Assembly: GCA_002363695.1 (NCBI GenBank)
Contig: DEWO01000038.1
Coordinates: 7,528 to 29,887, forward strand
DNA from: Prevotella sp. UBA3208
GTDB lineage: Bacteria > Bacteroidota > Bacteroidia > Bacteroidales > Bacteroidaceae
Reading direction: 5' to 3'
Length of the DNA: 22,360 nucleotides
Shown here piece by piece: positions 8,399 through 15,884 of the stretch (position 1 is the first letter of the stretch; each line of letters opens with the position of its first letter). The notes under the pieces are model-generated. The model had not been told where the DNA came from and ran no database searches. It worked only from the letters and a program-made list of their open reading frames with translations. The position numbers were made by a program, and so were the translations under genes.

Positions 8399-9340
8399 TT
8401 AGTTGAACTTCAGAATCTGACCGGGACGGATCTTTGAGCGCTTCGAGAGGTGGTTCAGCTTCATGATGGCATCTACTGTCGTTCCGCGATGGCGGGCAAT
8501 AGAATAGAGTGTTTCACCTTTCTTCACCTTGTGGAAACGAGTCTCTTGGGCATACGAGGCAGCAGGTGCTGCAGCAGCCAGTTCCACTTCTTGGTCGCTA
8601 TTGTTCGAGCCGAAACTGATACCATTGACTCCACGTAAGCGGTTGGCAACAGAGGACTCTTTCTGATAGGTAGCCTTATGGAATACGTAATAATCGTCAA
8701 CTACGTCTTGGTTGCGGAAGTCGAACAACAGTGCGGGATTCAGTGCTACGCCACACAGACGGGTCTCGAAGTGCAGGTGTGAACCCGTGCTACGACCGGT
8801 GTTTCCACCCAGTCCGATGGGGTCACCGGCGCGGACTTCCTGATCTTCCACTACCAATTGCTTGGACATGTGGGCATAGTAGGTCTCCAGCCCATTGTCG
8901 TGACGGATGACTACATACTTGCCGTAGCCGCGCCCCTCGTAGCGTACTACGCGAACCTTTCCAGCGAAGGCAGCACGGATGGTGTCTCCGATATATACCT
9001 TGATGTCCAGTCCTTTATGCTGGCGTCCCCAGCGTGCACCGAAGTTTGAGGTCAGCACGCGGCTGGTCGTCGGCATACAGAAATCCTTCAGCGAGATGCG
9101 GAAGGTATCTGGCAAATCTGTCACGCGGCTGTGGGCGTGCAGGTTGTCCCAGTCTTCATAAAGGTCTGCTGAGGGTGAGTCGTACGATTCAAATTCTATC
9201 AGTCGGTGCAATGCTACGCTGTCGACTGCTTTCATCTTTCTGTCAATAGGTGCCTGACGGGCTAACAAGTCTTGTCCCATGGTGGGGATGGAACTCAACG
9301 TTGCGATGGCCAGGATTACAATTGTCTTCAGTATCTTCAT
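8399..9340 (-). CDS. Secreted M23 murein peptidase with C-terminal LysM domain
   Basis: Predicted exported zinc endopeptidase anchored to peptidoglycan by LysM. Of 313 residues, 1-22 form a signal peptide (MKILKTIVILAIATLSSIPTMG). The M23 domain (about 95-205) has H108 and D112 (HKGLD), H157 (YYAHMSK) and H188/H190 (HLHFE), the complete zinc and catalytic set. An Ala-rich linker (about 254-262) leads to one LysM (268-312; HKVKKGETLYSIARHRGT...IRPGQIL). The domain order is common in Bacteroidetes. It has its own promoter and terminator and so is probably monocistronic. It differs from the plus-strand M23 lipoprotein at 4393-5445 in having LysM and a single catalytic module. Whether it is itself hydrolytic or an activator of other hydrolases cannot be told from sequence, but the active site is intact. 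Confidence 0.92.
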   Translation of the reverse strand: MKILKTIVILAIATLSSIPTMGQDLLARQAPIDRKMKAVDSVALHRLIEFESYDSPSADLYEDWDNLHAHSRVTDLPDTFRISLKDFCMPTTSRVLTSNFGARWGRQHKGLDIKVYIGDTIRAAFAGKVRVVRYEGRGYGKYVVIRHDNGLETYYAHMSKQLVVEDQEVRAGDPIGLGGNTGRSTGSHLHFETRLCGVALNPALLFDFRNQDVVDDYYVFHKATYQKESSVANRLRGVNGISFGSNNSDQEVELAAAAPAASYAQETRFHKVKKGETLYSIARHRGTTVDAIMKLNHLSKRSKIRPGQILKFN

Positions 9341-9396
9341 TACAAATTAGCGGGTTTTCTGTTATTAATTTGTTCCGTTATGGAAACAAAACGTTG

Positions 9397-9426
9397 CAAA
9401 GTTACTAATTATTTTGCAAAAAGCAA
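9397..9426 (-). promoter_or_regulatory. Promoter of the M23-LysM gene
   Basis: On the minus strand TAACTTTG (9404-9397) is a full -7 match. A TTG at 9426-9424 lies 19 bp upstream, the classical spacing, and a TTTG at 9420-9417 lies 12 bp upstream. The predicted leader is about 50-60 bases. Two AGTGTTAA copies (minus strand, 9439-9432 and 9460-9453) lie just upstream, 21 bp apart, and could be activator sites. Confidence 0.6.
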
Positions 9427-9468
9427 GTGTGTTAACACTCTTTATGTGTCTTTTAACACTTAATATTA

Positions 9469-11571
9469 TTACGAAATAGCCCCCCAATTGATGTTGGTTT
9501 TGTGCAGTTCGCGCAGTCTTCTCCATAGGAGTGCATATCGCTCTGAGGTACATTCTGGGTCGTTTTCTATGATTTGCTGTGCCTCGTCGCGTGCCATTTG
9601 CACCAGTTGCCCGTCGCGTGCAATGTCCGCTATTTTCAAATCAAAGGCCATCCCACTTTGCTGGGTACCTTCCAGGTCGCCAGGTCCGCGTAACTTCAAA
9701 TCGGCCTCGGCAATGCGGAAGCCGTCGTTGGTTTCGCACATGATATCAATGCGCTTGCGGGTGTCTTCTGCCAACTTCATGTTGGTCACCAGGATGCAGT
9801 ACGACTGGTCGGCGCCACGTCCCACGCGTCCTCTGAGTTGGTGCAGCTGGCTTAGGCCGAACCGCTGAGCCTCCAGTATGACCATGACGGAGGCGTTAGG
9901 CACATTGACGCCTACCTCAATAACGGTGGTGGCCACCAGTATCTGCGTCTCGCCACGCACGAACTTCTGCATCTCCGCCTCCTTGTCGGCAGGCTTCATC
10001 TTGCCGTGTACCTTGCTGAGGCGGAACTCAGGAAATACCTGTGTCAGCACCTCGAAGCCGTCCTCCAGATTCTTCAGGTCTATCTTCTCGCTTTCCTCAA
10101 TCAAGGGGAACACGATGTATACCTGACGTCCTTGGTGGATTTGTTTCCGTATGCCGTCATACAATGATGGCATGGAACGGTCGAAGACGTGCTGGGTGAC
10201 TACGGGCTTGCGACCGGGCGGCAGTTCGTCAATGACGGAGACGTCCAAGTCGCCGTAGAGTGTCATTGCCAGTGTGCGTGGAATCGGGGTGGCCGTCATC
10301 ACTAATACGTGAGGCGGATTCTGGCTCTTGTTCCACAGCTTGGCGCGTTGTGCCACTCCGAAGCGGTGCTGCTCGTCGACCACCACCATGCCCAGTCGGG
10401 CAAACTGAACGGTGTCTTCAATGACAGCATGTGTGCCCACCAGGATGTTGACTGTTCCGTCCAGCAGGCCGTCCAGTATCTCTTGGCGCTTCTTGCCTTT
10501 GACGATACCCGTCAGCAGCGCCACGCGGATGGGCATGTCGTGCAGGAAGTCCATGATGGTTTGCAGGTGCTGCTCGGCCAGTATCTCCGTCGGCGCCATG
10601 ATGCAGGCCTGATAGCCGTTGTCCAGGGCGATGAGCATGGACATCAGCGCCACCAGGGTCTTGCCCGAGCCCACATCGCCTTGCAGCAGGCGGTTCATCT
10701 GTCGCCCACTGCCCATGTCCTTGCGAATTTCGCGGATGACGCGCTTCTGTGCCTCCGTCAGGGGGAAGGGCAGGTTCTGCGAGTAGAAGTTGTTGAAGTG
10801 GTCGCCCACTTTGGAGAATATGTAGCCGCGATATTTGCGGCGCTGGTCACTGGCGTACCTTAATATATTAAGCTGTACGTAGAACAGCTCTTCAAACTTC
10901 AGTCGGACACGGGCCCGTTCCAGTTCCTTGGCGTTTTGCGGATAGTGAATCTTGCGCAGTGCCTCGTCGCGCGACATCAGGTTCAGCTTCTGGGTGATGA
11001 AGTCGGGCAGTGTCTCGGACAGGGGAGCCTTCAGTACGTCTAAGAGCGTCTTGGTCAACCGTTCCAGGGCACGGCTGTTGAGGCCCGCCTTCTTCATCTT
11101 CTCGCTGGTGTTGTAGTAGGGCTGCATCCCCATAGCCGACAGTTCCAGTTTCTCTGCCACGTCTATGTCGGGGTGAGTGACGTTGATGCGTCCGTTGTAG
11201 ACGTTAGGCCGTCCGAAGACGATGTACTCCGTACCTATCTTGTATTGCTGCTTGGCATATTTACCGCCGTTGAACCACGTCAGGTCCATCACCCTTCCGC
11301 TGCCGTCCGTGAAGTGGGCCACCACGCGCTCCTTACGGGCACTCATCTTGAACGTCTCGAAACTCAGGATATGGCCTTTCACCTGTACGAAAGGCATATC
11401 GCCGTTGAGTTCGCGGATGCCGTAGAGCCGCGAGCGGTCTACATGCTTGTAGGGATAGTACTGCAACAGGTCGCCATACGTCTGGATGCCCAACTCCTCG
11501 TTGAGCATCTTCTTGCGCTGGGGTCCCACCCCCGGCAGGTATTGCAGGTCTTGTTGCAGTATGTCGGTCAT
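9469..11571 (-). CDS. recG: ATP-dependent DNA helicase RecG
   Basis: Branch-migration helicase that regresses stalled replication forks and processes Holliday junctions. The protein has 700 residues, normal for RecG. The N-terminal part begins with a helix-hairpin-helix-like [12 protein letters not shown], followed by the OB-fold wedge (about 55-140). Helicase motifs are QGDVGSGKT (Walker A, about 297-305), [21 protein letters not shown] (DEQH at 399-402), [20 protein letters not shown] (426-445), and the late motif [11 protein letters not shown]. Its ATG overlaps the ispD stop by 4 bases (ATGA), so it is translationally coupled as the last gene of pdxJ-DJ1-ispD-recG. I see no strong terminator hairpin after its stop, so read-through into the M23-LysM gene is possible. 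Confidence 0.97.
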   Translation of the reverse strand: MTDILQQDLQYLPGVGPQRKKMLNEELGIQTYGDLLQYYPYKHVDRSRLYGIRELNGDMPFVQVKGHILSFETFKMSARKERVVAHFTDGSGRVMDLTWFNGGKYAKQQYKIGTEYIVFGRPNVYNGRINVTHPDIDVAEKLELSAMGMQPYYNTSEKMKKAGLNSRALERLTKTLLDVLKAPLSETLPDFITQKLNLMSRDEALRKIHYPQNAKELERARVRLKFEELFYVQLNILRYASDQRRKYRGYIFSKVGDHFNNFYSQNLPFPLTEAQKRVIREIRKDMGSGRQMNRLLQGDVGSGKTLVALMSMLIALDNGYQACIMAPTEILAEQHLQTIMDFLHDMPIRVALLTGIVKGKKRQEILDGLLDGTVNILVGTHAVIEDTVQFARLGMVVVDEQHRFGVAQRAKLWNKSQNPPHVLVMTATPIPRTLAMTLYGDLDVSVIDELPPGRKPVVTQHVFDRSMPSLYDGIRKQIHQGRQVYIVFPLIEESEKIDLKNLEDGFEVLTQVFPEFRLSKVHGKMKPADKEAEMQKFVRGETQILVATTVIEVGVNVPNASVMVILEAQRFGLSQLHQLRGRVGRGADQSYCILVTNMKLAEDTRKRIDIMCETNDGFRIAEADLKLRGPGDLEGTQQSGMAFDLKIADIARDGQLVQMARDEAQQIIENDPECTSERYALLWRRLRELHKTNINWGAIS

Positions 11572-12278
11572 CCTATCAGTACTTCTGCAATCTTCAGGTC
11601 GTAGGGGGTTGTTATCTTGATGTTCTCGCGGTTGCCCTCGACGAGGGTGATGGGATGTCCGTAGGCCTCCACCACCGAGGCATCGTCGGTGAAGCCGTCG
11701 TTGTAAGGCTGGCGGTTCGCTGCTTTAAGCAGTTGGATGTCGAAAGTCTGGGGCGTCTGCACCAGGCGGTATTCGTCGCGGGGGACGGTTTGGGAGCGCG
11801 ACGCACAGAGGGACTCTCCCCTTGCGAGGTGGCGCACGGTCTCCACGACGGGGATAACGGGAATGACGGCTTTCTTCTCGCAGGCCGTCTCGTAGCAGTT
11901 GCGGATGACGTCGATGGAGGGGAAGGGGCGCACGCCGTCGTGCACACCTACGACTCCCTCAGCGTCGTCGGGAATGAGGGCAAGACCGTTCTGCACCGAG
12001 TGGAAGCGCGTCTCTCCCCCGTCGGCCAAGAGGTAGTGACCCTTCCCGGCTTCCCCTATGGAGGGGAGGGGAAAGTCATACTCTTGACATAGTTGTCGCC
12101 AGTATTCTTGTTGCGCCTTGGGCAGCACGAGGATAATTTGCAACTCCTCGGAATACTCGCGAAACCTGTCTATGGTCCGCATCAGTACCGGTCTTCCACC
12201 GATGGGCAGAAACTGCTTGGGAATGTCGCTTCCCATGCGCAGTCCCTTGCCGCCAGCTACGATGATGACGTAGTTCAT
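11568..12278 (-). CDS. ispD: 2-C-methyl-D-erythritol 4-phosphate cytidylyltransferase (with small insertions)
   Basis: Third step of the MEP isoprenoid pathway: MEP + CTP gives CDP-ME. The N-terminal nucleotide-binding signature is [20 protein letters not shown] (7-26). [13 protein letters not shown] and GVHDGVRPF (111-119) follow, then RLVQTPQTF and FTDDASVVE near the end, all intact. At 236 residues it is somewhat longer than I expect for a Bacteroidetes IspD. The excess maps to two places: residues about 69-85 ([16 protein letters not shown]), encoded by C-rich palindromic DNA, and [12 protein letters not shown] before the RLVQTPQTF motif. Both lie away from the catalytic signatures. It overlaps the DJ-1 gene and recG by 4 bases each. 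Confidence 0.94.
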   Translation of the reverse strand: MNYVIIVAGGKGLRMGSDIPKQFLPIGGRPVLMRTIDRFREYSEELQIILVLPKAQQEYWRQLCQEYDFPLPSIGEAGKGHYLLADGGETRFHSVQNGLALIPDDAEGVVGVHDGVRPFPSIDVIRNCYETACEKKAVIPVIPVVETVRHLARGESLCASRSQTVPRDEYRLVQTPQTFDIQLLKAANRQPYNDGFTDDASVVEAYGHPITLVEGNRENIKITTPYDLKIAEVLIG

Positions 12279-12844
12279 CGGGCCATCAGGTGAGTGAAGC
12301 GCATTCCGTCGGCTATCTGCAGTGCTTCCTGTGGGCTGGTCATCTGCCCCAGCAGTTCGTAGGCGAAGGGGAAGGCTGCAGCAGGCCCCTCACCCGTGGT
12401 GACATTGTCGTCAACGGTGACGAGGGCGCCCGTATAGTGGGACTTCGTCAGCGCCTCTTCGAAGCCCGGATAGCAGGTGGCACGCTTGCCGTCGAGCACG
12501 CCCAGCGGGGCGAGCACCACAGCGGGCGAGGCACAGATGGCGGCTACTTTGTGACCTGAAAGGTGCTGGTTCTTAACGGCTTCGCAGACTCCCTTGTGGG
12601 CAAAGAGGTTGCTGGCGCCAGGCATTCCGCCGGGCAGGAACAGCAGGTCGGCATCCGAGAAGTCGCACTGCTCGAATGTCGTGTCGGCCTCGATATTCAC
12701 ACCGTGGGCCGACTGCACCGTCAGGAAATCGGTGATGCTGACAGTGACTACGTCCAAACCTCCGCGACGCCACACGTCAACGGGAATCAGGGCCTCGACA
12801 TCCTCGAAGCCTTCTGCTAAGAAAACATAAACTTTTTTTGCCAT
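12275..12844 (-). CDS. DJ-1/PfpI (YajL-like) family protein
   Basis: Cytosolic flavodoxin-fold protein of the DJ-1 superfamily; members are variously reported as glyoxalases, deglycases or oxidative-stress chaperones, and the activity here is unknown. The 189 residues include [18 protein letters not shown] (12-29), with E17 in the place of DJ-1 Glu18, [10 protein letters not shown] (68-77), and the nucleophile elbow [15 protein letters not shown] with Cys104 in the place of DJ-1 Cys106. CYPGFEE and a C-terminal [10 protein letters not shown] segment also fit the DJ-1/YajL branch. It starts three bases after the pdxJ stop and overlaps ispD by 4 bases, so it belongs to the same transcript. That placement is suggestive but does not show a shared pathway. 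Confidence 0.9.
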   Translation of the reverse strand: MAKKVYVFLAEGFEDVEALIPVDVWRRGGLDVVTVSITDFLTVQSAHGVNIEADTTFEQCDFSDADLLFLPGGMPGASNLFAHKGVCEAVKNQHLSGHKVAAICASPAVVLAPLGVLDGKRATCYPGFEEALTKSHYTGALVTVDDNVTTGEGPAAAFPFAYELLGQMTSPQEALQIADGMRFTHLMAR

Positions 12845-12847
12845 AAT

Positions 12848-13561
12848 TTATTTCAATGCTTGTAAGTATTGCTTGATGGTCTCCTGCAGACCCAGGTAGA
12901 GGGCGTCGCAGATGAGGGCGTGACCAATGCTGACCTCGTCCGTCCAGGGAATCTGCTGGTGGTAGTAGGCCAGGTTCTCCAGCGACAGGTCGTGGCCTGC
13001 GTTCAGCCCTAATCCCACGCGGCGAGCCTCTTCGGCAGCGGCGATGAAGGGGGCAATGGCCTGTTCGCGGTTCTGGGCATAGCCCGAGGCGTAGGGCTCC
13101 GTGTAGAGCTCCACACGGTCGGCCCCACACACCTTGGCACCCTCTACCATCCGTGGGTCGGCGTTTACGAAGATGCTGACGCGGATGCCTGCCTCCTTGA
13201 ACACCCGGCAGATGTCCGTCAGGAACGGGCGGTTCTCCAGCGTGTCCCACCCGTGGTTCGACGTTATCTGGTCGTGTCCGTCGGGTACCAGTGTTACCTG
13301 TGTGGGCTTCACCTCCAGCACCAGCTGAGTGAACGACTCGATGGGGTTTCCCTCAATGTTGAACTCCGTCTGAATCTGGGGCCTCAGGTCGCGCACGTCC
13401 TGATAGCGTATGTGGCGCTCGTCAGGACGGGGATGGACGGTAATGCCTTGTGCACCAAATACTTCTGCGTCGTATGCTACCTTCAGCACATTGGGGTTGT
13501 TGCCTCCTCGCGCATTGCGCAGGGTGGCAATCTTATTGATATTTACACTTAGTTTTGTCAT
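12848..13561 (-). CDS. pdxJ: Pyridoxine 5'-phosphate synthase
   Basis: Last step of DXP-dependent vitamin B6 synthesis: condenses 1-deoxyxylulose 5-phosphate with 3-amino-1-phosphohydroxyacetone to pyridoxine 5'-phosphate. The ATG at 13561 gives 237 residues starting MTKLSVNINKIATLRNARGG, matching the family start. An upstream in-frame ATG at 13702 would add 47 hydrophobic residues but runs through the divergent promoter and into nadK, so I rejected it. Other family landmarks are GITVHPRPDERHIRYQDV, the phosphate-binding GLGLNAGHDLSLENL and EVSIGHALICDALYLGL. It heads the minus-strand operon pdxJ-DJ1-ispD-recG. PdxJ and IspD pathways both draw on DXP, so their linkage makes metabolic sense. 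Confidence 0.96.
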   Translation of the reverse strand: MTKLSVNINKIATLRNARGGNNPNVLKVAYDAEVFGAQGITVHPRPDERHIRYQDVRDLRPQIQTEFNIEGNPIESFTQLVLEVKPTQVTLVPDGHDQITSNHGWDTLENRPFLTDICRVFKEAGIRVSIFVNADPRMVEGAKVCGADRVELYTEPYASGYAQNREQAIAPFIAAAEEARRVGLGLNAGHDLSLENLAYYHQQIPWTDEVSIGHALICDALYLGLQETIKQYLQALK

Positions 13562-13600
13562 TTTCTGTATCCTTTTTAATACTTTTACGCTAAAAATAAC

Positions 13601-13638
13601 TATCTTTGCAAGCGCAAAGATACGAAATCTTTGGCAAA
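13601..13638. promoter_or_regulatory. Divergent pdxJ/nadK promoters with inverted -7 boxes
   Basis: Inside the 100-bp spacer, TATCTTTGC (13601-13609) and GCAAAGATA (13614-13622) form a perfect 9-bp inverted repeat around AAGC. Each arm is a full TAnnTTTG box, one firing toward nadK (plus) and one toward pdxJ (minus). The minus-strand box also has TTTG at 13638-13635, 12 bp upstream. The two polymerases could not easily occupy both boxes at once, so the genes may compete or share control. Confidence 0.6.
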
Positions 13639-13661
13639 TAACAGCGAAAAAGTATAAAAAA

Positions 13662-14552
13662 ATGACGACCACGCGAAAACTCCGCTTTGCCATCTTCGGC
13701 AATACCTACCAACCCAAGAAGTCTGCATCTGTCCAGAAACTGCTGGCCAGCCTCTCTGAGCGCAAGGCCGAGGTGCTGATGGAACGTTCTTTCTACGAGT
13801 TCCTGACTGACGGACAGCGGTTGCCTGTCGAGGGCGTACACGTGTTTGACGACACAGACTTCAGTTCCGATTTTGCCATCTCGATGGGTGGCGACGGTAC
13901 CTTCCTGCGGACGGCCAGTATGGTAGGGCGCAAGGAGATTCCCATCCTGGGCATCAATACGGGCCGCCTGGGTTTCCTGGCTGACATTCATGCGGGCGAC
14001 ATTGAGCACACCGTTGCTGCCCTCTATACCGACGACTACAGCGTCGAGACGCGCTCCGTCATTCAGGTGGAAACAGACGGTGCACCCTTGCAGGGCTACA
14101 ACTGTGCCCTGAACGACGTTGCCATCCTGAAGCGCGACAACGCCTCGATGATAACCATCCACGCCACCATCAACGGCGAGACGCTGGCCACCTATCAGGC
14201 CGACGGCCTTGTGATGTCTACGCCCACGGGCTCCACAGCCTATTCGCTCTCCGTCGGAGGACCCATCATTGTGCCTGGCACGCACGTCTTCTCGCTGACT
14301 GCTGTCGCTCCGCACTCGCTCAACGTGCGCCCTATCGTCGTGGCTGAGGATTCTGTCATCACGCTGACTGTCGAGTCGCGTACGCACAACTTCCTCGTGG
14401 CCTTGGACGGCCGTTCGGAGAAGTTGCCCGACTCGACGACGCTCACCCTGCGCAAGGCGCCTTATCGCGTGCAGGTCATCAAGCGCTCGGGCACCCGCTA
14501 CTTCAAAACCCTGCGCGAGAAGATGATGTGGGGCGCCGATCAGCGACATTGA
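13662..14552 (+). CDS. nadK: NAD kinase
   Basis: Phosphorylates NAD to NADP with ATP or polyphosphate; cytoplasmic. With the ATG at 13662 the protein has 296 residues, normal for the family. The NAD/ATP-site signature GGDGT is at 76-80 (AISMGGDGTFLRTA), followed by GINTGRLGFLADI, the NE/D motif as LNDVAILKRD, and TPTGSTAYSLSVGGPI. The C-terminal VALDGRSEKLP is also usual. The frame is open upstream to an ATG at 13410, but that would start within pdxJ and across the divergent promoter, so the internal ATG is right. NnrD/E at the left end of the window repairs the same cofactor pool, but the two genes are 12 kb apart. Confidence 0.96.
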   Translation: MTTTRKLRFAIFGNTYQPKKSASVQKLLASLSERKAEVLMERSFYEFLTDGQRLPVEGVHVFDDTDFSSDFAISMGGDGTFLRTASMVGRKEIPILGINTGRLGFLADIHAGDIEHTVAALYTDDYSVETRSVIQVETDGAPLQGYNCALNDVAILKRDNASMITIHATINGETLATYQADGLVMSTPTGSTAYSLSVGGPIIVPGTHVFSLTAVAPHSLNVRPIVVAEDSVITLTVESRTHNFLVALDGRSEKLPDSTTLTLRKAPYRVQVIKRSGTRYFKTLREKMMWGADQRH

Positions 14553-14581
14553 CGGCTCTCCCCCTACACGCAAGCCTTTTC

Positions 14582-14625
14582 AGCCTTCTGGAAGTTTTTC
14601 CTCACTTCCCGAGGGCTTTTTCTTT
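14582..14625 (+). terminator. Rho-independent terminator of nadK
   Basis: Thirty bases past the stop, AGCCTTC (14582-14588) pairs with GAGGGCT (14611-14617, one T-G wobble), and GGAAG (14590-14594) pairs with CTTCC (14605-14609) inside it. The stem is followed by TTTTTCTTT. It separates nadK from the repeat-rich spacer and the ABC operon. Confidence 0.8.
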
Positions 14626-14666
14626 GTGTGCCTATGGATTTCTTTTTTCGTAGTTAGGAAAGTTTT

Positions 14667-14754
14667 GTACCCAAGTTGGGTACTTATGTTTCCAAGTTGG
14701 GTACAGGTGTTTCTAAGTTGGGTACATATGTTCCCAAGTTGGGAACATAAAATT
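14667..14754. repeat. Four 21-bp tandem units, each a complete or partial palindrome
   Basis: Units start at 14671, 14692, 14713 and 14734, all with period 21 and core AAGTTGGG. The first and last form perfect 17-bp palindromes: GTACCCAAGTTGGGTAC (14667-14683) and GTTCCCAAGTTGGGAAC (14730-14746). They differ by a paired change on both arms. Because 21 is a multiple of 3 the array can be read as a 7-residue peptide repeat, but nothing suggests it is a gene. Confidence 0.9.
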
Positions 14755-14760
14755 GCTAAC

Positions 14761-14817
14761 TATCAAAAAACTTTTTCTGCGTATCGAAAAAACTTTTCCC
14801 TCGTAGTGTAGGGAAAA
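14761..14817. repeat. Two 21-22-bp units of a second family plus a short hairpin
   Basis: TATCAAAAAACTTTT (from 14761) recurs as TATCGAAAAAACTTTT (from 14782), period 21. The second copy's TTTTCCC (14794-14800) can pair with GGGAAAA at 14811-14817. This block continues the spacing of the array before it. Confidence 0.65.
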
Positions 14818-14823
14818 ACTGAT

Positions 14824-14875
14824 CTCGTGCAAGTGAAATTTCCCTCTCGTGCAAGTGAAATAGTTGTTTCGTGCA
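14824..14875. repeat. Three 22-bp units of a third repeat family
   Basis: CTCGTGCAAGTGAAAT occurs exactly at 14824-14839 and 14846-14861, and TCGTGCA recurs at 14869-14875 in the same register (period 22). No spacer sequences of CRISPR type are present. Confidence 0.85.
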
Positions 14876-14944
14876 GGGTGTCTATATATTAAATAAGGTG
14901 GGAATGTTAAAAGTGTGTTAAAGCGAAAAATAATGCCCGAAAAA

Positions 14945-14976
14945 TTTGGAGGGAACGTATATTTGTTGTACTTTTG
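14945..14976 (+). promoter_or_regulatory. Canonical Bacteroidetes promoter of the ABC-GntR operon
   Basis: TTTG at 14945-14948, a 20-bp spacer, and TACTTTTG at 14969-14976 fit the -33/-7 consensus exactly. The start of transcription should fall at about 14980-14983, inside the inverted repeat that follows. Upstream, TGTTAAA occurs twice, 11 bp apart (14905 and 14916). Confidence 0.75.
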
Positions 14977-14978
14977 CA

Positions 14979-15000
14979 GTGTACTATTAGAGTAGTACAC
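14979..15000 (+). promoter_or_regulatory. Inverted-repeat operator, probable GntR binding site
   Basis: GTGTACTA (14979-14986) and TAGTACAC (14993-15000) are perfect inverted arms around TTAGAG, starting 3 bp after the -7 box. A protein bound here would block initiation. The operon ends with a YtrA-type GntR regulator, the natural candidate for autoregulation, and short palindromes with GTAC-containing arms are typical of such regulators. The assignment is inferred from position and symmetry. Confidence 0.7.
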
Positions 15001-15037
15001 CAAGAAGAGGTAATTATTCAACCTAAATGATACGATT

Positions 15038-15853
15038 ATGATAGACGTTAAAAACATCAGTTTCAAGTATGCAGGCCAGAAGGAGTTGGTCTTCGACGAC
15101 TTCAGTTTGACGCTGGAGCAAAACCGCATCTACGGCCTGCTGGGTAAGAACGGCACGGGCAAGTCGACCTTGCTCTATTTGATTTCCGGCCTGCTGCGCC
15201 CGAAGGCAGGCTCCGTCTCTTTCGACTTTGTCGCAACCTGCAAGCGGACGCCCGACGTGCTGAGCGAGATGTTCCTCGTGCCTGAGGAGTTCGACCTGCC
15301 CGCTATGTCGCTCTCACAGTATGTCAGCATCAACGAGCCCTTCTATCCGCGATTCAGTCGCGAGGTGCTGGAGTCCTGTCTGAAAGACTTCGAACTCTCC
15401 ACCGACCTGAGGCTGAACGCGCTGTCGATGGGGCAGAAGAAGAAAGTCTTCATGGCTTTCGCCCTGGCCACCAACACCCGTCTTCTGCTGATGGACGAGC
15501 CGACGAACGGGCTGGACATCCCCTCGAAGACACAGTTCCGCAAGGTCATTGCCCAGTATATGACGGAGGAGCGCACACTCATCATCTCCACCCATCAGGT
15601 ACACGACGTGGAGCAGTTGTTGGACCACATCCTCATCCTCTCGCCGCAACGACTGTTGCTCGACGCCTCGGTGCAGGAGATTCAGGAGAAGTATGCCTTC
15701 GAGTATCGCACCCCCGACCAGATGCAGGACGTGCTCTACAGCGAGCCCTCCCTGCAGGGCAATGCCGTCATTGCACAGCGCAAAGCCGACAGTGCTGAGA
15801 CACAAGTCAACCTGGAACTGCTGTTCAATGCCGTCAATGAAGGCAAGATATAA
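15038..15853 (+). CDS. ABC transporter ATP-binding protein (YtrB-like)
   Basis: Cytoplasmic ATPase of a transporter whose permeases are the next two genes. In 271 residues it has Walker A GKNGTGKST (36-44), signature LSMGQKK (129-135), Walker B LLLMDEPTNGLD (149-160), and the switch His in STHQ (H186). The signature is LSMGQ in place of LSGGQ, a variant seen in this ABC-2 branch. The C-terminal tail of about 70 residues after the H-loop is probably a regulatory or dimerising extension. It is the first gene after the promoter and operator, 31 bp before permease 1. The GntR-linked layout resembles Ytr/Bcr-type operons that respond to cell-wall-active compounds in Firmicutes, but the substrate is not evident. 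Confidence 0.9.
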   Translation: MIDVKNISFKYAGQKELVFDDFSLTLEQNRIYGLLGKNGTGKSTLLYLISGLLRPKAGSVSFDFVATCKRTPDVLSEMFLVPEEFDLPAMSLSQYVSINEPFYPRFSREVLESCLKDFELSTDLRLNALSMGQKKKVFMAFALATNTRLLLMDEPTNGLDIPSKTQFRKVIAQYMTEERTLIISTHQVHDVEQLLDHILILSPQRLLLDASVQEIQEKYAFEYRTPDQMQDVLYSEPSLQGNAVIAQRKADSAETQVNLELLFNAVNEGKI

Positions 15854-15884
15854 GACTACGAATTCACTAATTATACGAATTGTT

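Noticed and set aside
13562..13702. Upstream in-frame start for pdxJ giving a hydrophobic leader
   Set aside because: PdxJ is cytosolic, the family begins at MTKLSVNINKIATLRNARG, and the extension runs through the divergent promoter into nadK.
14626..14811. Small open frame of 61 codons with a 7-residue repeat (FPSWV type)
   Set aside because: The peptide repeat follows simply from the 21-bp DNA repeat, starts inside the terminator tail, and has no promoter of its own; the palindromes explain the structure better.
14671..14875. CRISPR-like array
   Set aside because: Units are directly adjacent without unique spacers, belong to three families, and no cas genes are nearby.
14713..15129. Minus-strand frame of 138 codons across the ABC promoter
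   Set aside because: It runs antisense through repeats, promoter and the ATPase start, is rich in Phe, Tyr and Ser from AT-rich DNA, and matches no family.
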